From Gemmatimonadota bacterium (GTDB taxonomy: Bacteria > Gemmatimonadota > Gemmatimonadetes > Palauibacterales > KS3-K002), in contig CP070815.1 in NCBI GenBank assembly GCA_020344215.1, forward strand, positions 4,647,591 through 4,711,590: a DNA stretch of 64,000 bases, given 5' to 3'. The translations under genes and the position numbers were made by a program. Below, piece after piece: positions 25,307-33,406 of the stretch. Every line of letters begins with the position of its first letter. Within the stretch, counting starts at the first letter, position 1. Under the pieces are notes generated by a model. That model searched no databases and was not told the origin of the DNA. It worked only from the letters and a program-made list of their open reading frames with translations.

Positions 25307-27001
25307 ATGTTCAGCCGAGACCGCTGCTCTCGTGAGCCCAAGGAGGTAGACCCAGTGGATTCATCGCGATTCAGGACCCTGGCCCTCGCGCTTGTCGCTC
25401 TCCTGGTAGTTGGCGCTGCCGCTTGCGACGACGATGAGGGCACAGGTGTGAACGGTAACGGTGACCCACCCGAGTTCACCGCTGCCGACGGCATCAACGG
25501 CGGCACGATGTACGACAAGTTCTGGACTCCGGAGACGGGCTGGAATCAGAGTGACCCGAACCTGGCAACCTTCACCGATTACGCCGACTTCTTCCGCTGC
25601 AAGCAGTGCCACGCCTGGGACCGGCTGGGCACCGCGGCCTCCTACATCGGCCGTGCGCCGAGCACGTCGCGCCCCAACGTCTCATCGGTGAGTCTCATCG
25701 AACACGCCGAGCACCACACACCGCAGGAGCTGTTCGACGTCCTGTGGAGCTCCGCGGGCCGGCGTTCGGTGAGCGCCGATCTTTCGACCTACGATCCGGA
25801 GACGAATTCCACGGTCGGCGATCAGATGCCGGACCTGAGTGAGATCATGACCGAGGAGCAGGTCTGGGATCTGGTGAAGTTCCTGAAGCATGAAGCGAAC
25901 GACACCGAACTTCTCTACAACTACACGACCAGCGGCACGTATCCGACCGGGTCGATCACCTATATGAACATCGGTGCTGGCGGTGACGCGGCCAACGGCG
26001 ATGCGATCTATGCGGCGGAATGCGCCGCCTGCCACGGCGCCGACGGCACAGCCGTCCTCGTGGACGGTGAATTCACGGTGGGCAGCTTCCTCCGTGCGAA
26101 GCCCTACGAGGTGCAGCATAAGGTCAAGTTCGGGCAGCCGGGAACGATGATGGGGAGCATCCTCACCGACATCAACGACATTCTTGATCTGTACGCCGCT
26201 TTGACCGACGAGACCAACTATCCGGATCCGGCCTTCGAGGTGGCGGACGGTATCAACGGCGGCACGATGTACGACAAGTTCTGGACGCCGGAGACGGGTT
26301 GGAATCAGAGCGATCCGAACCTGGCGACCTTCAACACATACCCGGACTTCTTCCGCTGCAAGCAGTGCCACGCGTGGGACCGGTTGGGCAACGCGGCGTC
26401 GTACATCGGACGAGCCCCGAGCACGACGCGACCCAATGTGGCCTCGCTCGACCTGAAGGCGGCGACGGCGATGATGTCGCAACAGGAACTCTTCGACGCG
26501 CTGTGGACATCCACCGGCCGGCGTTCGGTGACCGCCGATCTCTCGACCTACGATCCGGCGGCGAATCCGACGGTCGGCGACCAGATGCCGGACCTGAGTG
26601 ACATCATGACCGAGGAGCAGGTCTGGGATCTGGTGAAGTTCCTGAAGGAAGAGGCGATCGACACCGATCTCCTCTACGACTACAACACCAGCGGCACGTA
26701 TCCGACAGGCTCGATCAGTTACTCGAACATCGGCGCGGGCGGTGACGCGGCCAACGGCGATGCGGTCTATGCGGCCAGCTGCGCCGTCTGCCACGGTGCC
26801 GACGGCACAGCCGTCCTCGTGGACGGTACCTACAGTGTTGGCAGTTTCCTGCGCGCCAAGCCGTACGAGGTGCAGCACAAGGTGAAGTTCGGGCAGCCGG
26901 GCTCGATCATGGGGAGACTACTGAGTGACGTGAATGACATTCTCGATCTCTACGCGGCGCTGACCAACGAGGCCAACTATCCCGACCCGCCGGCTGAATA
27001 G
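25307..27001 (+). CDS. Duplicated c-type cytochrome lipoprotein with four CxxCH motifs
   Basis: The protein has a lipoprotein signal (ALVALLVVGAAAC) and then two tandem copies of a roughly 253-residue unit. Each copy has one CKQCH motif and one C-x-x-C-H within YAA(E/S)CA(A/V)CHGADGTAV, so four haem c groups are expected. It should sit on the periplasmic face and pass electrons to or from the complex encoded downstream. Two starts are well supported: ATG at 25307 after AAGGAGG, and GTG at 25355 after AAGGAGGT at a 7-nt gap, which gives the more typical lipoprotein N-terminus. It is the first gene after the sigma54 promoter. Confidence 0.85.
   Translation: MFSRDRCSREPKEVDPVDSSRFRTLALALVALLVVGAAACDDDEGTGVNGNGDPPEFTAADGINGGTMYDKFWTPETGWNQSDPNLATFTDYADFFRCKQCHAWDRLGTAASYIGRAPSTSRPNVSSVSLIEHAEHHTPQELFDVLWSSAGRRSVSADLSTYDPETNSTVGDQMPDLSEIMTEEQVWDLVKFLKHEANDTELLYNYTTSGTYPTGSITYMNIGAGGDAANGDAIYAAECAACHGADGTAVLVDGEFTVGSFLRAKPYEVQHKVKFGQPGTMMGSILTDINDILDLYAALTDETNYPDPAFEVADGINGGTMYDKFWTPETGWNQSDPNLATFNTYPDFFRCKQCHAWDRLGNAASYIGRAPSTTRPNVASLDLKAATAMMSQQELFDALWTSTGRRSVTADLSTYDPAANPTVGDQMPDLSDIMTEEQVWDLVKFLKEEAIDTDLLYDYNTSGTYPTGSISYSNIGAGGDAANGDAVYAASCAVCHGADGTAVLVDGTYSVGSFLRAKPYEVQHKVKFGQPGSIMGRLLSDVNDILDLYAALTNEANYPDPPAE
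25487..27001 (+). repeat. Tandem intragenic duplication (period 759 bp)
   Basis: Unit 1 runs 25487-26245 and unit 2 runs 26246-27001. Both begin GACGG(C/T)ATCAACGGCGGC and stay very similar at the DNA level, including silent positions in long stretches, for example around the second CxxCH of each unit. This indicates a recent duplication or continuing gene conversion. Confidence 0.85.
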
Positions 27002-27094
27002 AGCGGGACCAGGATTCGGCCAGTCCGAAGGGTACGCTGGCTCAAAGTGCGGTCTTTGCCTGCAACACCTTCGATGCCAAAGCGTCGCAGATTC

Positions 27095-27141
27095 GCTCAC
27101 AGCTTTTCCCCTGAGCCATCCTCAGGGGAAAAGCTGTGAGC
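27095..27141 (+). promoter_or_regulatory. Perfect 21-bp hairpin over the pentaheme gene ribosome site
   Basis: GCTCACAGCTTTTCCCCTGA plus G (27095-27115) is exactly complementary to 27121-27141 around the loop CCATC. The right arm contains the AGGGG ribosome site (27124-27128) and the GTG start (27136). No T-tract follows on either strand, so a translational lid, an RNA-processing or stability element, or an attenuator is more likely than a simple terminator. Confidence 0.8.
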
Positions 27142-27708
27142 ACAAACACCAGCTCCGAAATACCCATAATGCAAGGTACAGCCGCTAAGCGCGGCGGATT
27201 CGTGCGCGTGTGGTGGGGTTACGTGGGGCTCGGCCTGATGCTGACTGCCGGGATCGTGATAGCCGCGGTTCTAACGGCCACACCGACTGTTCCGCAGCCG
27301 GTCGCGTTCAACCATCGCAAGCACACCGAGGAACTCGGCCTCAATTGCGAGTTCTGTCACGTTTACGTGACGAAACGCGCGCATGCCGGGCTACCGAATG
27401 CTCAGACCTGCACGATGTGCCACCAGGCTACGCAGGGCACGTCGGCCGAAGCGGCTCGGGTCACGACACTGCTCGCCGAAGGCGACCCACTAACGTTCAA
27501 CAAGCTGTTCCGGCTCGAATCGCACGTGTTCTATACGCACCGCCGCCATGTCGGGATCGCCGAACTCGAGTGCGCTACCTGCCACGGCGCGATCGCCGCG
27601 ACCGAACGTCCACCGGCTCGTCCGCTGGTGAGGATCGACATGGATTTCTGTATGGACTGCCACCGCGAGCAGGGGCAGACCCTCGACTGCAACGCGTGCC
27701 ACCGCTAG
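27136..27708 (+). CDS. Membrane-anchored pentaheme cytochrome c (ActA/QrcA-like)
   Basis: The 190-residue protein has an N-terminal membrane anchor (WWGYVGLGLMLTAGIVIAAVL) and a periplasmic part with five CxxCH sites: CEFCH, CTMCH, CATCH, CMDCH and CNACH. Distal histidines such as FNHRKH and THRRH resemble class III cytochromes. Short anchored multihaem cytochromes in this position match ActA of alternative complex III and QrcA of the Qrc complex. They carry electrons between the iron-sulfur module and soluble cytochromes. The GTG start lies inside a perfect hairpin, and ATG at 27169 is an alternative. The molybdopterin-fold gene follows after 16 bp. Confidence 0.85.
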   Translation: MSTNTSSEIPIMQGTAAKRGGFVRVWWGYVGLGLMLTAGIVIAAVLTATPTVPQPVAFNHRKHTEELGLNCEFCHVYVTKRAHAGLPNAQTCTMCHQATQGTSAEAARVTTLLAEGDPLTFNKLFRLESHVFYTHRRHVGIAELECATCHGAIAATERPPARPLVRIDMDFCMDCHREQGQTLDCNACHR

Positions 27709-27724
27709 TGCGGGGAGGAAGCGA

Positions 27725-30085
27725 ATGAGCCCGAGCCGGCGCGAGTTCCTGTGGACGATGGGTGCCGCCGCAGCAACGGTGGCCCTGAAAGGGGCGCAGG
27801 ACGTCTTCTGGGAGTCGGATGAGTCGCTGGACGTGGGGTGGGTGCCTGGCATCGAAGAGCGACGCAACTCTGCCTGTCTCATCTGCCCCTCGCGCTGCGG
27901 CATCAGTGGCCGCCTGGTGGACGGACGCCTGGTCAGGATCAACGGCAATCCCCTCCACCCGCTCAGCCGCGGCGGCCTTTGTCCGCGCGGCGTCGCCGGG
28001 GTGCAGATGCTCTACCACCCGGAGCGGCTTGCCGGGCCCATGCTGCGCGCCGGTCCTCGTGGCGGCGGCCAGTGGGAGACGGTCACGCGCGAGCACGCCA
28101 TCTCGCGCGTTGCCGACCGGCTTGGCGAGCTCAGAGCGGCCGGACGGCCCGAGACGCTCGCACTGCTGGCGGGCTACAACGCCGGCACGATTCAGGATAT
28201 CTGGCGTCAGTTCTTGCACTCTTTCGGATCACCCAACTACGTGGCCGATGAGTACGAGGATGGGACGGACGCGGTCATGGCGCTCATGCACGGCATCGAT
28301 CGTCGGCCCAGCTACGATCTGGACCGGGCCCGCCTCGTCCTCTCGTTCGGTGCACCCATGTTCGAGTCGTGGTGGTCTCCGCTTCAGGCGTTCGTGGCCT
28401 TCGCGAGCCCCGGCGATGAGGCAGAGAGCGGACCCCGCTTCGTCCAGATTGACACACGTTTCTCACGCACGGCCTCGCGCGCCCACGAGTGGGTCGGTGT
28501 GCGGCCTGGAACGCACGCCGTGCTCGCCCTCGGCATCGCCTACGTCTTGATAAGGGACGAGCTGTTCGACGCCGACTTCGTGGCGCGGCATGTATCCGGC
28601 TTCGAGGATTTCGTGGACGCGCAGGGCCAGCCCCGCGAGGGCTACCGCTCGCTGGTTATGCGCAACTACCGAACCGAGGAGGTGTCGGCGATCACGGGCG
28701 TACCGGTCGCGCGGATCACCTCACTGGCCAGAGCGTTCGCTGCAGTCCGCCCGTCTGTCGCCGTCTGCGGAACGGACGTCACCTTCGCCCCGAACGGGCT
28801 GCTGGCCGGCCTCGCCGTCCATAGCATCAACGTCTTGATGGGCAGCATAAACCGTCCGGGGGGCGTCCTCTTCCCGGAGGACACACCGATCAGACCTCTG
28901 GCCACGCCGGTTTTGGACGAAACCGCCCGCGCCGGCGTAGGTCGCGAGCCGATCGGCGCCGGCGGATCAACCTTCGCCAGCGGCGACCCGGCGCTCCGCT
29001 TCGCTGAGGCCGTCGCCGGGGCCCAAGCCCCGGTCGAGGCGTTGCTGCTTTACTACGCCAATCCCATCGCCTCGTCGGCGCAGCCTGAGGTCTGGCGTGA
29101 AGCGCTCGAGAAGATCCCCTTCGTCGTCAGCTTCTCGCCGTTCCTCGACGAGACCACCCGCTACGCAGACGTGATTCTGCCGGACCTGCTGCCGTACGAA
29201 CGCTGGCAGGACGCGCCGACGCCCTTCTCCTACCCGTATCCGGTTTGGGGGCTCGCTCAGCCACTGGTCGAGCCGCGTCAGGGTGCGTGGCATACGGGGG
29301 ACGTCGTGCTTGCCCTCGCACAGAGCCTGGGCGGCAACGTGGCCGAGAGCCTGCCCTACGAGAGCTTCGAGGGGCTGCTTAAGGAAAGGGCTCGCGGCCT
29401 ATTCGCCGTCCGGCGCGGCATGACGCTGGGTGGCGAATTCGAGCGAACTCACCATCGCCAGATGGAGGAGCGCGGCTGGTGGCTGCCGGAGCACGCCGAG
29501 TTCGAGCCCTTCTGGGAAGAGCTGGTCGAGCGCGGCGGCTGGACCGATCAGTTCTACGATCATACAGACCCCTATCGCTTAGCCCGAACGGATAGCGGCC
29601 GGATCGAGCTAATGCCGGCGGCGCTTTTCAATGCTCTTGCAGAGCAAGGATCGGCGCTCAGGCCCTATCTCGACGTCGCGACGCCGACCGCGGAGGGCTC
29701 ACGCGAGTTCGGCTTGCGACTCATACCTTATCGCGTGTCCACGCTCGCCTCGGGTACGCTAAGCCTCGAGCGCTGGCTCGCCGAGCAGCCGGGGATCTTC
29801 CCCGATGTCCTCTGGCACCCTTGGGTCGAGGTGGCCCCGGAGACGGCACACACGCTGGGGTTCAGCGACGACACGCTCGTCTGGGTAGTCTCGCCACAAG
29901 GCCGGTATCGAGCTCGCCTCAAAGTATTCCCAGGGACAGCGCCCGAGACCGTCTGCGCGCCCTACGGACTTCGCCAGCCTGACGGGCAGCCGGCGAATCC
30001 ACTCCAGTTACTCGACGGCTCGAACGACCCGCTCACAGGGCTGCCGAGTTGGTCTTCCACCTTTGTACGCCTCGAACGGGTGTGA
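27725..30085 (+). CDS. Tat-exported molybdopterin oxidoreductase-family protein (QrcB/ActB-like)
   Basis: The 786-residue protein begins SRREFLWTMGAAAATVAL, a twin-arginine signal. A [4Fe-4S] site CLICPSRCG with a fourth Cys in GGLCPRG is present, then the molybdopterin domains (VCGTDVTFAPNG, MGSINRPGGVLFPED, the late dinucleotide-binding domain). Where polysulfide- and thiosulfate-reductase relatives have the metal-binding Cys after FGSPN, this protein reads YVADEYEDG. There is no Cys, Ser or Sec, although Asp or Glu could still bind. QrcB and ActB also lack the usual ligand. It would pair with the ferredoxin and NrfD proteins encoded next. GGGAGGAAGCG precedes the ATG. Confidence 0.85.
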   Translation: MSPSRREFLWTMGAAAATVALKGAQDVFWESDESLDVGWVPGIEERRNSACLICPSRCGISGRLVDGRLVRINGNPLHPLSRGGLCPRGVAGVQMLYHPERLAGPMLRAGPRGGGQWETVTREHAISRVADRLGELRAAGRPETLALLAGYNAGTIQDIWRQFLHSFGSPNYVADEYEDGTDAVMALMHGIDRRPSYDLDRARLVLSFGAPMFESWWSPLQAFVAFASPGDEAESGPRFVQIDTRFSRTASRAHEWVGVRPGTHAVLALGIAYVLIRDELFDADFVARHVSGFEDFVDAQGQPREGYRSLVMRNYRTEEVSAITGVPVARITSLARAFAAVRPSVAVCGTDVTFAPNGLLAGLAVHSINVLMGSINRPGGVLFPEDTPIRPLATPVLDETARAGVGREPIGAGGSTFASGDPALRFAEAVAGAQAPVEALLLYYANPIASSAQPEVWREALEKIPFVVSFSPFLDETTRYADVILPDLLPYERWQDAPTPFSYPYPVWGLAQPLVEPRQGAWHTGDVVLALAQSLGGNVAESLPYESFEGLLKERARGLFAVRRGMTLGGEFERTHHRQMEERGWWLPEHAEFEPFWEELVERGGWTDQFYDHTDPYRLARTDSGRIELMPAALFNALAEQGSALRPYLDVATPTAEGSREFGLRLIPYRVSTLASGTLSLERWLAEQPGIFPDVLWHPWVEVAPETAHTLGFSDDTLVWVVSPQGRYRARLKVFPGTAPETVCAPYGLRQPDGQPANPLQLLDGSNDPLTGLPSWSSTFVRLERV

Positions 30086-30096
30086 CGGATCAGAAC

Positions 30097-30780
30097 ATGG
30101 CACGCTGGGGAATGGTGATCGACCTGGACCGCTGCACCGGCTGCGCGGCATGCGAGGTGGCGTGTAAGAGCGAGAACAACGTCGCTGCAGTCTCCGCCGA
30201 CCAGGCAGACATGGGCCGAGCCAGCAGCTGGATGAAGGTCATGGCGCACGTGGAAGGGGAATTTCCGGATACGACGATGCACTTCTACCCTCGCCCTTGC
30301 ATGCACTGCGACAATCCACCCTGCATCAGGGTCTGTCCGGTCCAGGCGACCTACATCGATGACGAAGGCATCGTCGGCCAGATCTACGCACGCTGCATCG
30401 GCTGCCGCTATTGTGCCAACGCTTGTCCCTACATGGTGAAGTATTTCAACTGGTACGGGCCGGAGTGGTCGGAGTCCGAGCGCCAACACCTCAATCCCGA
30501 TGTGTCCGTTCGGCCAACCGGCGTCATCGAGAAGTGCACTTTCTGCCACCACCGACTGCAGAAGGCTCGGGAAGATGCGCGCGCCGACGGACGCGAACTG
30601 CGTGAGGAGGACTATCAGCCCGCTTGTGCTGATGTCTGCCCCACCAACGCCATCGCCTTCGGTGACCTAGACAACCCGAGTCACGCGGTACACAGCCTCA
30701 AAGCGGATCCTCGGGTATTGCGTCTGATGGAGGACCTGGGAACACAACCGAAGGTCTATTATCTGCGGCCGAGAGAGTGA
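30097..30780 (+). CDS. 4Fe-4S ferredoxin-type electron transfer subunit (PsrB/QrcC-like)
   Basis: The 227-residue protein has four cysteine groups typical of four cubane clusters: CTGCAACEVAC, CMHCDNPPCIRVC, CIGCRYCANACP and CTFCHHRL with a later CADVCP. Such subunits wire the catalytic or pseudo-catalytic molybdopterin subunit to the NrfD membrane protein. It has no signal peptide and would be co-exported with its Tat partner. I start it at MARWGMVIDLDRC, 11 bp after the previous stop. The frame is open further upstream, but that segment overlaps the previous gene and does not look like family sequence. Confidence 0.92.
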   Translation: MARWGMVIDLDRCTGCAACEVACKSENNVAAVSADQADMGRASSWMKVMAHVEGEFPDTTMHFYPRPCMHCDNPPCIRVCPVQATYIDDEGIVGQIYARCIGCRYCANACPYMVKYFNWYGPEWSESERQHLNPDVSVRPTGVIEKCTFCHHRLQKAREDARADGRELREEDYQPACADVCPTNAIAFGDLDNPSHAVHSLKADPRVLRLMEDLGTQPKVYYLRPRE

Positions 30781-30782
30781 GA

Positions 30783-32129
30783 ATGCGACAAGCCGTGAGA
30801 GAGAAATTGGCCCGCATGTCGAACGACGAGCAGATCCTTCTGCGGCCGTTGGTCGAGACCTCGCGCAGCTTCTACGTCGTCGCGGCCTTGCTGGCGGCCA
30901 TCACGCTATGGGGGATGTTCGCCTACTACGTGCAAGTCACTTACGGCCTCGGTCGTACCGGTCTCAATCGTCCCAGCTATTGGGGCATCTACATCATCTG
31001 CTTCGTCTTCTTTATCGGGATCAGCCACGCCGGCACATTGATCTCCGCCATCCTTCGTGTAAGCAAGGCGGAGTGGCGGCGTTCGATCACTCGTTCGGCA
31101 GAGCTGATCACAGTTCTTGTCATCGGCTTCGGGGCCATTCAACCGATCACCGATCTAGGCCGTCCCGACCGGGTGCTCAACGTCATCTTTCACGCGCAAC
31201 TAAGCTCGCCGTTGCTCTGGGACGTCACGAGCATCGGCCTCTATTTCATCTCGTGTACGATCTACCTCTACATCCCCATGCTGCCCGACCTGGCAATCAT
31301 ACGCGACTCGGGTATCAAGGCGCCTCGCCTCTACCGGTTCCTGGCGGCAGGCTACCGAGACACACCGGCGCAGCGTGCGCGGCTCGAGCGAGTCATCGGT
31401 GTCCTTTCGATCATCGTGATACCGATAGCGGTTTCCGTCCATACCGTTATCGGCTGGATTTTCGCCATGACGCTCCGACCGATGTGGCACAGCACCATCT
31501 TTGGACCCTACTTCGTTATGGGCGCAATCTACTCCGGTATTGCGGCAATCCTTGTCGCCATGGTGGTGCTGCGCCGCGCGTTCGGCTTACAGCAGTACTT
31601 CAAGGACATTCACTTCGATTACCTGGGCCGCCTGCTCCTTTTGTTCAGCCTGCTGTGGTTCTACTTCACGTTCGCCGAGTACCTGACCGCGTTCTACGGC
31701 GGGGAGCCCGGAGAGATGCGCGCCTTTTGGTCGAAGCTGACGGGACCGTTCGCCATCCCCTTCTGGACCATGGTTCTGGGATGCTTCGTCATTCCGCTTT
31801 CCCTCATGTCGCGACGCTCGATGAGGACACCGCGAGGGACACTGATCGCCGGTATCGCCGTGATGATTGGCATGTGGCTCGAACGGTTCAACATAGTGGT
31901 TCCGACATCGGTAAACCCCCGCTGGGAGATCGAGTCGATCGGACAATACCTACCCTCATGGGTCGAGCTGTCGATCATGGCAGCTACGTTCTCGGGCTTC
32001 ACCTTGCTGTACATGCTGGCTACCAAGTTCGTCCCGATTGTCTCGATCTGGGAGATCAAGGAAGGACGAGAACACTCCGTGCGGGAGGTCGCCGACCGGG
32101 TGGCTGAGTACTTGCCGGAAAGCGCCTAG
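30783..32129 (+). CDS. NrfD/PsrC/ActC-type quinol-interacting membrane subunit
   Basis: The product (448 residues) is a polytopic protein with roughly ten helices, for example FYVVAALLAAITLWGMFAYY, ITVLVIGFGAIQPIT and LLLLFSLLWFYFTFAEYL. It has the family marks ISHAGTLISAILR early and GMWLERFNIVVPT near the end, typical of NrfD subunits that bind quinone/quinol. The ATG at 30783 is my choice. A GTG two codons earlier overlaps the ferredoxin stop. The C-terminal tail is soluble. Together with the three preceding genes it forms a quinone:cytochrome oxidoreductase module. Confidence 0.93.
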   Translation: MRQAVREKLARMSNDEQILLRPLVETSRSFYVVAALLAAITLWGMFAYYVQVTYGLGRTGLNRPSYWGIYIICFVFFIGISHAGTLISAILRVSKAEWRRSITRSAELITVLVIGFGAIQPITDLGRPDRVLNVIFHAQLSSPLLWDVTSIGLYFISCTIYLYIPMLPDLAIIRDSGIKAPRLYRFLAAGYRDTPAQRARLERVIGVLSIIVIPIAVSVHTVIGWIFAMTLRPMWHSTIFGPYFVMGAIYSGIAAILVAMVVLRRAFGLQQYFKDIHFDYLGRLLLLFSLLWFYFTFAEYLTAFYGGEPGEMRAFWSKLTGPFAIPFWTMVLGCFVIPLSLMSRRSMRTPRGTLIAGIAVMIGMWLERFNIVVPTSVNPRWEIESIGQYLPSWVELSIMAATFSGFTLLYMLATKFVPIVSIWEIKEGREHSVREVADRVAEYLPESA

Positions 32130-32152
32130 CTCGCCGTGCCGGAGGATACGCG

Positions 32153-33361
32153 ATGCTGACTCCTCGTATCACGCGGACCCTGTCGTTCGCCTCGCTCGCT
32201 GTGCTCTGCTGCACCTCCCTGTCAGGCGTGGGCGCAGCGCACGCGCAATCTGACCAGTCGTTTCCCGGAGACCCTATCGCCGGGCGCCGGATCTTCGTCG
32301 CGCGGGGTTGCGACCGTTGTCACGCCATCTGGGGCAATGGCGGGACACTCGGTCCCGATTTCGCCTTGGTCGGCGCTGGCCGCAGCTTGCAGCAGCTCGC
32401 CGGTATGTTTTGGAACCACACACCGCAGATGATTGGAACCGTGCAGGTCCGGGGATTCCAGTGGCCAACCTTCACCGAGCAAGAGCTCGCTGACATCATC
32501 AGCTACATCTATTACGTGAAACTATTCGACGAGCCGGGGGATCCAGTTCTCGGCGAGCGATGGTTCCGCGAGATGCGCTGCATTGAGTGTCATGCGATTG
32601 GCGGTGAAGGTGGCCAAAGCGCTCTGCCGCTCGACGGCTACGCCCGTTACATAGCTCCGCTGATGCTGGCCACAGGTATGTGGAACCACGGTTCTGGCAT
32701 GCAGGCGCAGCAGGCCACGCAGCGCGCGCCTGTCCCTTCGTTCAGGGGGCGAGAGATGGCAGATATCCAAGCCTACATCCGGGAGGTCTCGAGCCTCCAG
32801 GGCCGTGATGTCGTGTTTCTCCAACCCCCTGACCCCAATACCGGGCGAGATCTATTCCTGGCTAAAGGGTGTTCGAGCTGCCACGGGCCCAGCGGCGGTG
32901 GAACACAGTCCGGACCGGATCTCCGCAGTGCGACACAGCTGCTCCGGGTCTCGGAGATCGCCGGGACCCTTTGGAATCACTCATCCCGGATGGCGGCGGC
33001 CATGCGGGCCCGAGGGATCGCCTTCCCCCGGTTTCAGGGCAAAGAGATGGCGGACGTTATCGCGTTTCTGTACTACTTGCGATTCTACGATACCGGAGGT
33101 GACGCACGGGCGGGCGAAGCGGTATTTGCACAGAAAGGCTGCGCCCGCTGTCACTCCACCGAAGGTGGCGTTTCGATCGGGCCTGATCTTTCGCAGTCAG
33201 ACGCCATACTGGCGCCGCTCAAGCTTGCGACGGCGATGTGGAATCACGCCCCTGCCATGTACACGGTGATTCAACTCGAGCACGTCGATTGGCCCCGATT
33301 CGAAGGGGTCGAAATGAGAGACCTCGCGGTTTACTTGAGAAACCTGGAGGCTGGCCAGTGA
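32153..33361 (+). CDS. Secreted cytochrome c with four haem domains (MWNH type)
   Basis: The 402-residue precursor has a signal peptide ending near AHAQS and four consecutive class-I-like cytochrome units with CDRCH, CIECH, CSSCH and CARCH. Each unit continues with G-x-D-F/L, then (M/L/F)WNH and a P-x-F-x-(G/E)-x-EM motif before the next domain. The W-N-H-x-x-x-M arrangement is regular, so His or Met there could act as axial ligand. It likely carries electrons from the NrfD complex across the periplasm. GGAGG lies 7 nt before the ATG. Confidence 0.88.
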   Translation: MLTPRITRTLSFASLAVLCCTSLSGVGAAHAQSDQSFPGDPIAGRRIFVARGCDRCHAIWGNGGTLGPDFALVGAGRSLQQLAGMFWNHTPQMIGTVQVRGFQWPTFTEQELADIISYIYYVKLFDEPGDPVLGERWFREMRCIECHAIGGEGGQSALPLDGYARYIAPLMLATGMWNHGSGMQAQQATQRAPVPSFRGREMADIQAYIREVSSLQGRDVVFLQPPDPNTGRDLFLAKGCSSCHGPSGGGTQSGPDLRSATQLLRVSEIAGTLWNHSSRMAAAMRARGIAFPRFQGKEMADVIAFLYYLRFYDTGGDARAGEAVFAQKGCARCHSTEGGVSIGPDLSQSDAILAPLKLATAMWNHAPAMYTVIQLEHVDWPRFEGVEMRDLAVYLRNLEAGQ

Positions 33362-33406
33362 CGCGGTCGGCAGCAAAGCACACACAGCGAGACCCGGAGG
33401 ACTACT

